In this document: one piece after another, positions 43,703-53,053 of the stretch
Position numbering within the stretch: the stretch's first letter is position 1
How the letters are laid out: every line of letters starts with the position of its first letter
Source: Planococcus sp. CPCC 101016
GTDB lineage: Bacteria; Bacillota; Bacilli; Bacillales_A; Planococcaceae
DNA length: 64,000 bases
Assembly: GCF_007859295.1 (NCBI RefSeq)
Contig: NZ_VOHB01000002.1
Span: 1,737,624-1,801,623 of the forward strand
Direction of reading: 5' to 3'
The notes under the pieces: model-generated
Told to the model about the DNA's origin: nothing
Databases searched by the model: none
The model's input: the letters and a program-made list of their open reading frames with translations, nothing else
Program-made: the position numbers and the translations under genes

Positions 43703-44476
43703 GTGGAAAACGAAGAAAGTGCTAGGTACTTATCAACGGGAAAATTGTCGAAGATCCTGAATATCTCGGTGCGAACAATTCGTTATTACGATCAAATCGG
43801 GTTGGTGCAGCCTTCAAAGAAGTCTGCCGGTGGCAAACGATACTATTCCAAAGAGGATATCCTGAAGTTGCAAAAGGTACTTCTACTCAAATCATTGAAT
43901 CTCTCGCTCGAAGATAGCCGAAATATATTGGCAGAACAGTCGATGGCTGCTATCTTGCTTGCCCATCAGTCTTTGTTGAGTGAAGAGGTGGAACACCTGA
44001 CGATTTCGTTGAAGCATACTCAAACGCTATTGAATCTGCTGGGCTTAAAAGCAACCCTTGACTGGGAAGATTTAATTTCCTTGGTGGCAAATGCAGAGAT
44101 AGAAAAAGACTGGAATCAATATTTCTCTGCGGAGCAGCAAGTGAAGCTCACCAACCGTTTACCGAAGCTTGAAAACGGGGATGCCGCCACAAGAAAGTGG
44201 ATCAATATCATCCGAAGAATCGAGCTTTGCCTGAAAAATGGCGTTACACCTACCTCATTAGAAGGTCAGCTCATTCTGGAGGATGTCGACATCCTGACAG
44301 AGGAAACGTTTGGCAACGATCCGGAACTGCTCAATACTTTTTGGGAAGTCCGCAAATCTCCCGAGGCGTCTGCGGAGTTGGGTCTCTATCCCATCTCACC
44401 AGCTATTATCGACTACCTGGAGATGGCGCCGCCGAAAAAGAAATCCCTTCCGACTGATAGCCGAAAAGGATTTTGA
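43703..44476 (+). CDS. MerR-family transcriptional regulator
   Basis: 257 residues. An N-terminal MerR winged helix (LSTGKLSKILNISVRTIRYYDQ, IGLVQPSKKS, GGKRYYSKEDI) is followed by a helical dimerisation segment and a C-terminal domain of about 120 residues resembling the TipAS-type ligand-binding class. No cysteine-rich metal site is visible, so it is more likely a small-molecule sensor. GTG start at 43703 after AGGGGGA. Convergent with the CPBP protease gene. Confidence 0.85.
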   Translation: MENEESARYLSTGKLSKILNISVRTIRYYDQIGLVQPSKKSAGGKRYYSKEDILKLQKVLLLKSLNLSLEDSRNILAEQSMAAILLAHQSLLSEEVEHLTISLKHTQTLLNLLGLKATLDWEDLISLVANAEIEKDWNQYFSAEQQVKLTNRLPKLENGDAATRKWINIIRRIELCLKNGVTPTSLEGQLILEDVDILTEETFGNDPELLNTFWEVRKSPEASAELGLYPISPAIIDYLEMAPPKKKSLPTDSRKGF

Positions 44477-44486
44477 AAGAAGGCAG

Positions 44487-45185
44487 TTAAGCTAGAGCAG
44501 TTAGGATTACTGCAATCCCGTTAAAAATTCCATGTATCAGGATACTCGGGATGACGGAACCAGTTTTATAATAGACCCATGAAAAAATAAGACCCGATAC
44601 AAAGTTCACCGGCAATGTATTGAATGTAGGAATGTGCACAGCCGTAAAAATAAGAGAACTGATCAGCATGCCACTAAAAACCCCATAGCGACTGCTGAAA
44701 AATCGGTAAAGAAAGCCGCGATAAAAAATTTCTTCATAGATAGGAGAAATGATAGCGGCTGAGACAAATCCTATTCCGAAATTCAACAAAGTCATCTGCG
44801 ACTGGAGACTTTCGGTTTTGCTGTTTTCCGTCCCTATTCCTACAAAAGACATGAAAATCACCAACACGATGCTCACCATGATCAGAATGATGGTCCAAAC
44901 GGCTATCAGCTTCCACTTTCTAAAAGGGAATGAGCGAACGCCAACAGCTTTCCAAGACTGCCCCTTGGGTTTCAGAACAAGGAAATAAAGCGCGGTTGTA
45001 AAAATGATGGCCATAATTAGGCCATTCAATGTACCGGCATATAATTCATTTTGAAAAACGTTTACTAAATAATTAAACAATACAGTTTCAATAAAAATCG
45101 GAACCAGTACCAATACAAGAAACAGCATGTAAATTAAATCCCGCCATTTCCACATTTCATTTCGTTCAAAAGATCCTTCTATCAA
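44487..45185 (-). CDS. CPBP-family intramembrane protease
   Basis: 232 residues, about seven membrane helices, with the three CPBP/Abi motifs: EEIFYRGFLYR (EExxxR), FTAVHIPTF (FxxxH) and HGIFNG (HxxxB). Homologues include CAAX prenyl proteases and bacteriocin self-immunity proteins. TTG at 45185 is supported by GGAGGG six bases ahead; the longer frame to 45269 has none. Confidence 0.88.
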   Translation of the reverse strand: MIEGSFERNEMWKWRDLIYMLFLVLVLVPIFIETVLFNYLVNVFQNELYAGTLNGLIMAIIFTTALYFLVLKPKGQSWKAVGVRSFPFRKWKLIAVWTIILIMVSIVLVIFMSFVGIGTENSKTESLQSQMTLLNFGIGFVSAAIISPIYEEIFYRGFLYRFFSSRYGVFSGMLISSLIFTAVHIPTFNTLPVNFVSGLIFSWVYYKTGSVIPSILIHGIFNGIAVILTALA

Positions 45186-45471
45186 GTTTATCCCTCCAGG
45201 TATCCAACTTACTGATACAAGCATACGTGGTGACGTAAGGGAACCTGCAAGGATTTTTGTTGCATACATCTAATTTCGATTTTGAAAATGAAAATTAGAA
45301 TATAGATAGGTCGATTTGAAGTATGATGAAAAGTTAAAGGATATGCCAGTTTGATTTGTACATGCTGACTTATCTGAAGGAGAGAAGTTTTGTTTGATTT
45401 TCTTCACTGTTATTGTTCTCAGATGTGTACTTTTGATCACTAAATAATCTGAGTGCCAAGGAGAGAAAATA

Positions 45472-45987
45472 ATGAATTACACTATTCAGGCAATGTCACA
45501 AAAACAAGCTGAAGAAATCGCAGCTAACTGGCATTATGCTGGCGAGTATTCTTTTTACGATATGGATGCAGATCAAGAAGACTTACAAGCATTCCTGGAT
45601 CAAAAAATGCGAAAAGAATCTTATTTTATAATCAAACAAAATAACGAAGTTATAGGCTTTTATAGTTTTATTCCAGTTGGCAACAATACGATTGATATAG
45701 GATTGGGAATGAAGCCAAATTTAACGGGAAATGGAAAGGGTTTTGAATTTTTGAAAGTCGGCTTAGACTTTGCAAAATCAAAATATGATCCGGAACAAAT
45801 CATATTATCAGTAGCTACTTTCAATAAAAGAGCGATAAAGGTCTATAAAAAAATTGGATTTAAAGAAGTCGAATATTTTATGCAAACTACAAATGGTGGA
45901 AACTTTGAATTTCTGAAGATGATTTATGTATGTAAAGAAAGAACTCCTATTAAGGAGGACAAAATGAGTATAGAAGAAAAGTTATAG
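45472..45987 (+). CDS. GNAT acetyltransferase
   Basis: 171 residues, GNAT fold: IIKQNNEVIGFYSFIPV, GLGMKPNLTGNGKGFEFLKV with the acetyl-CoA loop, and VATFNKRAIKVYKKIGFKEV. Substrate unknown. Oddly, it has no stop of its own before the next gene: it reads in frame through the ribosome binding site and first seven codons of the cytidine deaminase gene and ends at that gene's TAG. Confidence 0.82.
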   Translation: MNYTIQAMSQKQAEEIAANWHYAGEYSFYDMDADQEDLQAFLDQKMRKESYFIIKQNNEVIGFYSFIPVGNNTIDIGLGMKPNLTGNGKGFEFLKVGLDFAKSKYDPEQIILSVATFNKRAIKVYKKIGFKEVEYFMQTTNGGNFEFLKMIYVCKERTPIKEDKMSIEEKL

Positions 45988-46359
45988 AAAGCAGCAAAAG
46001 AACTTATACAGAAAAGATTTCCTGCTGGTTGGGGAGGTGCTGCAGCATTGCATACCCAAAGCGGAACTATTTTGACGAGTATTGCTCCAGAAGTAATTAA
46101 TGCCTCTACGGAATTATGTATTGAAACAGGAGCTATAGTAGAAGCACACAAACTAAATACTGCGGTAACACATTCTATTTGTGTAGTGGGTGAAGATGAA
46201 GATTCCGAATACGTTATTCTCACTCCATGTGGGGTTTGCCAAGAACGATTATTTTATTGGGGCGAAGACGTACAGGCCGCTGTTACAACTACTGAGAACG
46301 AGCTGGTCTATAAAAAATTGAAGGACCTGCAGCCATATCATTGGTTTAACGCATTTTAG
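45964..46359 (+). pseudogene. cytidine-deaminase-like gene interrupted by TAG at codon 8
   Basis: A 131-codon frame with a very strong start (AAGGAGGACAAA-ATG). It is broken by TAG at 45985-45987 and intact afterwards. The protein after the stop has the deaminase zinc site: the CxE block ASTELCIETGAIVEAHK and PCGVCQERL. A TTG at 46048 with GGGGAGG ten bases ahead could restart translation to give 103 residues, but the first strand and helix would be lost. The break may be recent, as the rest is undamaged. Confidence 0.75.
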
Positions 46360-46374
46360 AAATAGAAGTTTCTT

Positions 46375-46490
46375 TCCATTTGTTCTTATCAATGTACTTT
46401 GATGAACCATTCGTAAAGTACAAAAAGAAAAAGCAGTGCAGATCAGCAATTGTTATTAATTTTTGTTTAAATGTACTTTTAGAAACAGTT
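46375..46490. repeat. two GTAC-centred palindromes
   Basis: GTTCTTATCAATGTAC / TTTGATGAAC at about 46382-46407 and TGTTTAAATGTAC / TTTTAGAAACA at about 46463-46486; same style as those at 35773 and 42683. Confidence 0.45.
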
Positions 46491-46515
46491 TTTGGTAACA
46501 GAACAACGGCCAAAT

Positions 46516-46551
46516 AGAAAGCGTATTCGAGGAAAATCGAATACGCTTTCT
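46516..46551. terminator. strong hairpin between convergent genes
   Basis: AGAAAGCGTATTCGA / TCGAATACGCTTTCT, a perfect 15-bp stem; poor T-run on either strand. Confidence 0.6.
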
Positions 46552-46582
46552 ATTTAAATAATGAACGGTGTATAGGAACCGA

Positions 46583-46993
46583 TCAAGTTAGTTTGGCAAA
46601 AGCAACAAGGGTTCCTCGATCACAAGAGTGAAAGCCATGTTTTTCATAAAAGTGACGTACATTGGAAGCTTCTTCAGTTAACAGCACTTTTTGGCGAACT
46701 TCTTCAAATTTCTCGAGTACTTGATTCAGCAATTCAGTAGCAATTCCTTGATTTTGATGTCTATTGAGCACAAGGATATCTTGTATATAAAGGATTGTAA
46801 GACCATCGCCAACAACTCGTATCAAACCAACCAAGTTTTCTTCTTCCCATGCAGATAATACATACAAAGAGTTTAGTAGTGCTTGTTCTAATTGATTGAT
46901 ATCCTTCGTGTAAGCATACCATCCCACATCTTCGTAAAGAGCTATTAAATTTTTTTGGTCAATTTGCTTCGTTTCTTTGAACACCATAGTCAA
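46583..46993 (-). CDS. GNAT acetyltransferase
   Basis: 136 residues, compact GNAT domain: VGWYAYTKDINQLEQAL, LVGLIRVVGDGLTILYIQDI, HQNQGIATELLNQVLEKF (acetyl-CoA loop) and NVRHFYEKHGFHSCD. This is the small YkwB/YjcF-like group; substrate unknown. TTG at 46993 has GAGGAGG seven bases ahead, better placed than the ATG at 46987. Confidence 0.82.
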   Translation of the reverse strand: MTMVFKETKQIDQKNLIALYEDVGWYAYTKDINQLEQALLNSLYVLSAWEEENLVGLIRVVGDGLTILYIQDILVLNRHQNQGIATELLNQVLEKFEEVRQKVLLTEEASNVRHFYEKHGFHSCDRGTLVAFAKLT

Positions 46994-47132
46994 TATTTTT
47001 CCTCCTCAAAATTTTTGTTTTGAAGAGTACATACGCAATTTTCCACTGTCTTATACCTCCCTTAACTATTTAGCAAGTAAGATGAAATTCCATGCGGTTG
47101 TATATAAGAGCTAATTAGTAGTTTCGCTATCT

Positions 47133-47909
47133 TTACTTCTTGACACAGACATAAACCAGTTCAGTGCTGGAAGTTGCTAAGGGCACTTTCTCCCAAGAGC
47201 TGTAGATTTCTGCAATGGCAAAACCGTTTTGTTGCAATAACCTTTCCATCTCGAGAGGGAACACATACCTTAACGAAATGCTATCTTTCTCAACGGTTCC
47301 TTGATCAGGTCCATCGAGTATTTCTCAAACTGACAAACAATGCAAAATTTGAGTCAGTGAATGATAAGTTTCTACATTTTTCTCTTTGATTTTTCTATGT
47401 CGTTTATCCGTGTAAACTCGTATTGATTCATCCACCTCAGCCAATTCTTTTAAGATTGGGAATCTCGTGTTGAAAATAAAAACACCTTTCGGCTTTAAAT
47501 GTTTACGGACGGATTGCAGTAACTGATTTTGCGACTCATTAGTCAGAAAATGTTGGAATGAATTTCCCGTCATATAAATCAAAGGAACAGTAATGTTGAG
47601 AGAAAGCTTTGTGCAATCCTGTAAAATCCACTTAATGGGTAGAGTGTCGTTCGCTGTTTTTTTTCTAGCTTGATCTAGCATGCCTTCATGGAGATCTACG
47701 CCAATTATGTTGTACCCTTGCTTAGCTAAAGGAATAGTAACTCTTCCTGTGCTGCATCCTAAATCGATTACCGTTCCTTTTGATTTTTTAGCCCATTCAG
47801 CAAGGAAGGGTACATCGTTTTAATAATCTTGATATTCTAAGTCGTAGTATTCAGGGTCTTTATATTTTTCTAGATTGCTTTTAAAAATATCTTCTTTTAT
47901 TTGACTCAA
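47133..47909 (-). pseudogene. SAM-dependent methyltransferase, decayed
   Basis: The minus strand encodes most of a class I methyltransferase. TTG at 47909 with AAGGTGG starts it; SAM motif I reads VIDLGCSTGRVTI. A TAA stop lies at codon 30 (after YDLEYQDY), the middle is open (GMLDQARKKT, LLQSVRKHLKPKGVFIFNTR), and then a frameshift near 47325 separates the C-terminal part (VFPLEMERLLQQNGFAIAEI to KK-stop at 47133). Two independent lesions make it non-functional. Confidence 0.85.
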
Positions 47910-48548
47910 TGTATTTCCACCTTATGAGCTTATTTTCAGAATTCCGAAATAATTCTTCCTCTAATATAGCATAATGGTAATTTTTTAGGTTGAATAGTTA
48001 GAATTTGTAAAACGATATACATTCATACAAAGGATTGGTGTGATAAGAACGTAGCTTAAGGTAAAAAAGCTAAGCTAGTTAAGTCTTTTCAAAATAAAGG
48101 AGGATTTTGCAGCTGTGAAATTCTGCTGAATGTCATCGCTTAAAGATATCTATATTTTAATATGTAGAAGAACTGGTAACAGGTAGTTGTAAAGCCAGTG
48201 AAAGTTACGATTTATAGGGTAGAGTAACCGAAACCTCAATGAAAATGATGAAATAAATTTAAATGAAGTTCGCATTAGAAGCAGTTTATATATGAAAGAT
48301 TAGAGGATAAGCAGTTTAGCATTGTTCTTTCTCATTTGTCTTTTAAATAGGCCATTACAAAAACTTTTGAAAATAGATTCTAAAACTAACCAGTGAAGAG
48401 TACCTCTGGAAGATCTTCCATCAAAGTTCTTCACGATTGGACTCTTCCCAATACTCGAGTCATAATTAAAAAGACTGGCGGAGCAGAGTTCAAAGAAATT
48501 GTGATAAGTATTTTGGAGGAAAAATTAAACAGTAGGGAGTGTTCTGAA
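47910..48548. other. gene-free spacer
   Basis: About 640 bases, AT-rich. The frame 48393-48548 runs open into the HxlR gene but has no ribosome binding site at its start and no family match; I see no other structure. Confidence 0.45.
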
Positions 48549-48893
48549 ATGCGAAGTGAAACGGTCAAAAATTCTTTGCCAAGTGGTGTGGATTTACCAG
48601 CTACCGGGTTTGGTTATACTTTGTCCTTAATCGGCGGTAAATATAAAATTCTTATTTTGTATTGGCTATATGAAAATAAAGTCATCAGGTTTAACGAGTT
48701 GAAACGAAATATAGGTACGATTTCTTTTAAAACACTCAGCGTCATGTTAAAAGAATTGGAAGCTGACGACATAATCATACGCACAGAATACCCGCAAATA
48801 CCGCCAAAAGTTGAATATTCTTTATCTGAGCGTGGTCGCTCACTCATTCCCGTACTAGATATGATGTGTTACTGGGGAGAAAAAAATCGGTAA
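48549..48893 (+). CDS. HxlR-family transcriptional regulator
   Basis: 114 residues, the usual size. Winged helix of HxlR type: LIGGKYKILILYWLYENKVIR, FNELKRNIGTISFKTLSVML, KELEADDIIIRTEY and PPKVEYSLSERGRSLIPVL. ATG at 48549 has AGGGAG eight bases ahead. It converges on a flavodoxin-like quinone reductase gene, a frequent partner and target of HxlR regulators (such as YodB-type sensors of quinones), so control of that gene is a fair guess. Confidence 0.88.
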   Translation: MRSETVKNSLPSGVDLPATGFGYTLSLIGGKYKILILYWLYENKVIRFNELKRNIGTISFKTLSVMLKELEADDIIIRTEYPQIPPKVEYSLSERGRSLIPVLDMMCYWGEKNR

Positions 48894-49013
48894 CGTGTTG
48901 AATGGTTTTTGAAATCCAACTATTTTTAAGTAATCGCGGCAACTTCCTCTTCAGGCTGTACTGTATCATTGAGGAAATAAATTTTTTCGCCTAGCTAAAA
49001 ATTGAAAATAAGA

Positions 49014-49069
49014 AAAGGGGCTGATCCGCCTGTCATATTGACAGGCGTGAAACAGCCCTTCCTTTTTTG
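49014..49069. terminator. intrinsic terminator between convergent genes
   Basis: Two-part stem AAGGGGCTG / CAGCCCTT enclosing CGCCTGTC / GACAGGCG, followed by six T's. Confidence 0.8.
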
Positions 49070-49085
49070 CATTATAGGCTTTTAA

Positions 49086-49643
49086 TTACAACGCATCTAT
49101 AAACTCTACATATTCTCTAGAGCTTTTTGTTAATTCGTTTTCTTCCGCCTCGCTATCCTCTTCAATAGCTCCTTGCGCTTCCTCTTTCCCGTATAAAGAA
49201 TAGAATGACCGGTAATCGGCATCGCAATAAAGAAAAGTTGTTTCAAATGGACTTAATAACTGTTCCAGCGTATACCCATATTTTCCACCTTCACTATAAT
49301 CAGATTGTTTTGCTCCAGCAGAAACGGCTAATGCCACTTTACGGTTCACTAAATGATTCCCGCCATTTGAACCAAAAGCCCAGCCATAAGTTAAAACATC
49401 ATCCAACCATTCTTTTAACAGTGGGGGACAATTAAACCAGTAGACAGGAAATTGTATAACCAGATTGCTATGTGAATCAATCAATTTTTGCTCTCTTTCA
49501 ACATCTATTTTCCCTTCCTTATAAACCTTATAGAGCTCATGAACTGTATACTTTTCTGGATATTTCTCAAGCTCTTTTAACCAGTTTTTGTTTACTCGAG
49601 ATGTTTCCATATTGGGATGGGCTATAATTACAAGTGTTTTCAT
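49086..49643 (-). CDS. NAD(P)H:quinone oxidoreductase, flavodoxin-like
   Basis: 185 residues of the KefF/MdaB/NQO1 group. LVIIAHPNMETSRVNK at the start forms the FMN phosphate loop; LVIQFPVYWFNCPPLLKEWLD and the VLTYGWAFG segment follow. The family reduces quinones by two electrons and protects against electrophiles. ATG at 49643 with AAGGAGG ahead. Confidence 0.9.
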   Translation of the reverse strand: MKTLVIIAHPNMETSRVNKNWLKELEKYPEKYTVHELYKVYKEGKIDVEREQKLIDSHSNLVIQFPVYWFNCPPLLKEWLDDVLTYGWAFGSNGGNHLVNRKVALAVSAGAKQSDYSEGGKYGYTLEQLLSPFETTFLYCDADYRSFYSLYGKEEAQGAIEEDSEAEENELTKSSREYVEFIDAL

Positions 49644-50038
49644 AAAGCGTACCTCCTTATTTATGGGAATGCTGTTCCACTTTTAGTATAGCGTCCCTAT
49701 TTTATTTGATAAGTACGCACTAATTATTCAGGTACTATCCTAAAGGTGAGTACTTCCCTTTATTTCTTTCTGAAAAGAGATTTTAGAATTGTTTGTGTGC
49801 CTGGCACACAAACAATTTCACAGGGATTTTTGTGTTTTATTAACTTTATGTAATTTTTGCTAAATTAAATTGACGAAGAGGAAAGCGTTCGGTAAAGTTT
49901 AATAAGAGAATAGAAAAAATTGTAAATAAAATTAATATATTATTAATAATTTACAATAAATTATCGAGGTAGCCAGATAAACTAGCGGTGCCGGTGCTAA
50001 AAGAATAATTTTACAGAAAAGAGGAGGACGACATTACG
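49644..50038. other. divergent spacer with a perfect palindrome
   Basis: AATTGTTTGTGTGC / GCACACAAACAATT at 49787-49800 and 49804-49817 with a 3-base loop (CTG), between the divergent oxidoreductase and nuclease genes. There is no T-run, so it may be an operator or an orphan hairpin. No gene. Confidence 0.5.
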
Positions 50039-51985
50039 ATGGACAAAAAAATATGGAATAAATCCGCAAAGGCGCTATTATCCGTGGGGTTGGCTGCGAG
50101 TCTGTGGTTGCCTAGTTCACAAGTAGAGGTTCAAGCAGCTGCAACAGCAAGCGATCTTTTTATTTCGGAATATATTGAGGGTAGCAGCTTGAACAAAGCA
50201 ATCGAGATTTACAATGGGACTGGCGCTTCAATAGAGTTGAATCCTTATTCATTAGCGTTATATGCAAATGGCAGCACATCAGTGCAAAGCGAAATGGCGC
50301 TTTCCGGTACTGTTGCAAGCGGTGATACAGTAGTCCTTTATCATAGCGGTGCAGATTTGGCGATTCAAAACAAAGGAGACCTGCAAAATAACAGTGTTAT
50401 CAACTTTAACGGCGATGACGCATTAGTATTGAAAAAAGACGGGACACCAATCGATTCGTTTGGGCAAGTGGGCACGCGCATTGAAAATGCGAAAGATGTC
50501 ACGCTGGTTCGCAATCCGTATATCCAGACTGGAGATAACATTTTGGACGATGCATTCGACCCTTCGACTGAATGGATTGCGTATCCTGTTGATACATTTG
50601 AGCATTTAGGGAGCCATACGATGAACGGGTATGGTGAAACGCCAGTTCCTACTCCAGAACTGCAGCCAATGGAACCGAAAAAGAGTTTGCGCTACGAGAA
50701 CCTGGAAAAGAAAAAACTAACGATTGGGCAACCAAGTGTATCAGTTACGTTGGATGGAAAAGCATCAATTTCAGATGGCGTCTATGTAAAAGGGAAGTAC
50801 GGAGAATTCCATGGTTCTGGATTCGAAGACGTGAAGGTGATATTAACCCCTGCTCGTGAGGAATCAATTTTTGATTTTACCGGAATTGACGTAAAGCAAG
50901 TGGTGGTGGATGGCAAGAACGTTTCTGAAATCAGAGGAGCTGAAAACATCCAGAAAATCGATTATATCAACGGAGCAGACTATGAGGCGATCCGCTTCTA
51001 CAGTTCTGATGGAGCACCTGTCTCTTCCCCTCATTTGCCGAAGGAAAACAAGGCGCCAATAGCAACGAAAGTGTTTGCTGGCGAACACGTATGGACAGGT
51101 GGTAGCTTACAGTATGACCTGACTGAATATTTCTCCGATCCTGAAGGGCAGAGCCTATCATTTTCAACGACCAAAGGAACGATATCCGAATCGACATTGA
51201 CACTCAACTTGCCAGAAGGATCCCATATTGTAGGCGTAACAGCAAGCGATGGCAATCAAAGCATCACCCAGTCATTTTCAGTGACTGTGTCTACAGAAGC
51301 TCCACCCTCAGATGAATATTATGAAACAGCGAATGGTTTGCAGGGGGCAGCGTTGAAAGCAGAGCTCAATGAAATCATTGATAACCACCAGCAACTGAGT
51401 TATTCGCAAGTGTGGGACGCATTGAAGATAACGGATGAAGACCCGAACAACCCGAATAACGTCCTCTTGTTGTATAGCGGAGAGTCGCGTTCAAAATCTT
51501 TGAATGGCGGAAATGTTGGAGACTGGAACCGCGAGCACACATGGGCGAAGTCTCATGGCGGCTTCGGCACAGCGATGGGAGCGGGGACCGATATCCACCA
51601 TTTGCGCCCGACCGATGTACAAGTGAACGGACTGCGGGGCAACCTGGACTTTGATTACGGCGGAACTTCCGTGAGCGGCTGCGATGGCTGCTTGCGCACA
51701 GCTACTTCTTGGGAGCCACCGGATGAGGTAAAAGGCGATGTGGCCCGTATGCTGTTTTACATGGCAGTCCGTTATGAGTCAGATGATCCGGTGGACTTAG
51801 AACTGAACAACCTTGTGAATAATGGTTCAACGCCTTACCACGGCAAGATTTCCGTTTTGCTGGAGTGGCATGCGCAAGATCCTGTCAGCGCTTGGGAACA
51901 GCAGCGCAACGAAAAGATTGAAAATATCCAAGGCAACCGCAACCCGTTTATCGACCATCCGGAATGGGCCGAATCGATTTGGTAA
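50039..51985 (+). CDS. secreted endonuclease I family nuclease with lamin-tail domain
   Basis: 648 residues. Signal peptide to about residue 35 (VQAAA). A lamin-tail domain follows (DLFISEYIEGSSLNKAIEIYN to about residue 190), then a Pro-rich linker, a region of unknown fold (about 210-330), an Ig/cadherin-like domain (about 335-425; SLQYDLTEYFSDPEGQSLSF) and endonuclease I (about 430-648). The nuclease has the His-Me finger motifs DWNREHTWAKSHG and LRPTDVQVNGLRGN. It degrades DNA and perhaps RNA outside the cell, like B. subtilis BsnI. No sortase motif is seen, so it is probably released. Confidence 0.9.
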   Translation: MDKKIWNKSAKALLSVGLAASLWLPSSQVEVQAAATASDLFISEYIEGSSLNKAIEIYNGTGASIELNPYSLALYANGSTSVQSEMALSGTVASGDTVVLYHSGADLAIQNKGDLQNNSVINFNGDDALVLKKDGTPIDSFGQVGTRIENAKDVTLVRNPYIQTGDNILDDAFDPSTEWIAYPVDTFEHLGSHTMNGYGETPVPTPELQPMEPKKSLRYENLEKKKLTIGQPSVSVTLDGKASISDGVYVKGKYGEFHGSGFEDVKVILTPAREESIFDFTGIDVKQVVVDGKNVSEIRGAENIQKIDYINGADYEAIRFYSSDGAPVSSPHLPKENKAPIATKVFAGEHVWTGGSLQYDLTEYFSDPEGQSLSFSTTKGTISESTLTLNLPEGSHIVGVTASDGNQSITQSFSVTVSTEAPPSDEYYETANGLQGAALKAELNEIIDNHQQLSYSQVWDALKITDEDPNNPNNVLLLYSGESRSKSLNGGNVGDWNREHTWAKSHGGFGTAMGAGTDIHHLRPTDVQVNGLRGNLDFDYGGTSVSGCDGCLRTATSWEPPDEVKGDVARMLFYMAVRYESDDPVDLELNNLVNNGSTPYHGKISVLLEWHAQDPVSAWEQQRNEKIENIQGNRNPFIDHPEWAESIW

Positions 51986-52285
51986 GCAGTTGTTCGTACT
52001 TTGTTTCTGTGCTAGACACATAAACAAAACAAAATTTGCATATGACAGTTCATGGGTAAAATTAAAGAATATATCAAAAGAGAGAGAAAATGCTAATAGT
52101 TGAGCATCATCTCTTCCTTTTGGCTTTATAAAGTGTATTGTACCGAACAGTTTATTATGAAGAAATCCACCTTAAGTGCTTGCTCTATGTAAATTTGCGA
52201 AAGTCGATAAGTTTCTTGAAGCCCATTACCAGGTATGAAAGAAGAAACTTGATAGCGAAAAATATGAATGATGAGAGGGAATATG
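51986..52285. other. gene-free spacer
   Basis: 300 bases with no gene or clear terminator; an imperfect GTAC-type palindrome-like stretch lies at about 52130-52150. Confidence 0.4.
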
Positions 52286-52894
52286 ATGGAGCCTAATACG
52301 TCGGAGAGTTTATTTAAAATAGAGTGTGAAGAATTCTACCTTCAAGAGTTTTCCGTTAAGGATGCCGAACAAATTTACCGAATTTCCAACCAACCTGAAA
52401 TTTTTAATTTTCTGCCAGACTGGAGATCAACGAAAGAACAAAGGCTTACTTGGTTGATTAATTATGAAATACCAGAAAATCAAGCGTTTCTTAAAGCGGT
52501 TGCATCGAAATCACATGTCGACGGTCATTTTTTGAAATTAGGGGTATTTCTCAAGAATACGAATGAATTTATTGGTTGGTGCTGTACAGGCATCAAAGAG
52601 GAATTGCCTTCGCCAAACAGAGAAATTATATATGCCATTTCAAGTGACTTCCAAAAGAAAGGATATGCCACAAAAGCTTCCCAGGGAATAATTGATTATT
52701 TGTTTACACACACAGATTTAGAGATTCTCAACGCGGTAGCTTTAGTGAGCAATGTTTCATCAAATAAAGTTATAGAAAAATGCGGATTCACCAAACAAGG
52801 TCAGCAAACGATTGATCTTGAACTCTACAATCACTATGTATTAAAAAAATCAAATTGGTTAGAGAGCAGGCAGAAATTACTCATTAGAGGGTAA
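52286..52894 (+). CDS. GNAT acetyltransferase, RimJ/RimL type
   Basis: 202 residues: FYLQEFSVKDAEQIYRISN, GVFLKNTNEFIGWCCTGIK, AISSDFQKKGYATKASQGII (acetyl-CoA loop) and NVSSNKVIEKCGFTKQG, the layout of ribosomal-protein or antibiotic-type N-acetyltransferases. Substrate unknown. ATG at 52286 follows GAGAGGGA; upstream ATGs at 52268 and 52271 are in frame but less well placed. Confidence 0.82.
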   Translation: MEPNTSESLFKIECEEFYLQEFSVKDAEQIYRISNQPEIFNFLPDWRSTKEQRLTWLINYEIPENQAFLKAVASKSHVDGHFLKLGVFLKNTNEFIGWCCTGIKEELPSPNREIIYAISSDFQKKGYATKASQGIIDYLFTHTDLEILNAVALVSNVSSNKVIEKCGFTKQGQQTIDLELYNHYVLKKSNWLESRQKLLIRG

Positions 52895-53053
52895 ACTCCT
52901 TATAAAAGTCGATTGGTAAAAAGACCAAGTTATTTCAAACGAATACTAATTTAAATCTTAACCTGTATGATAAATGTGATAAGTTCAACTTACTTGTATA
53001 AGAAATAGGTTAATAGCAGCTAAATGATTCCAGGCCAATAGAAGGAGCAGGAC

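Noticed and set aside
45186..45269. 28-residue N-terminal extension of the CPBP protease
   Set aside because: Covers the ribosome binding site of the TTG at 45185 and adds no family sequence.
35773..46486. GTAC palindromes as a CRISPR array or integron attachment sites
   Set aside because: Copies are kilobases apart, differ in sequence and have no cas or integrase gene nearby.
48393..48548. 52-residue N-terminal extension of the HxlR regulator
   Set aside because: HxlR proteins are about 110 residues; the internal ATG at 48549 has its own site and begins at the right place.
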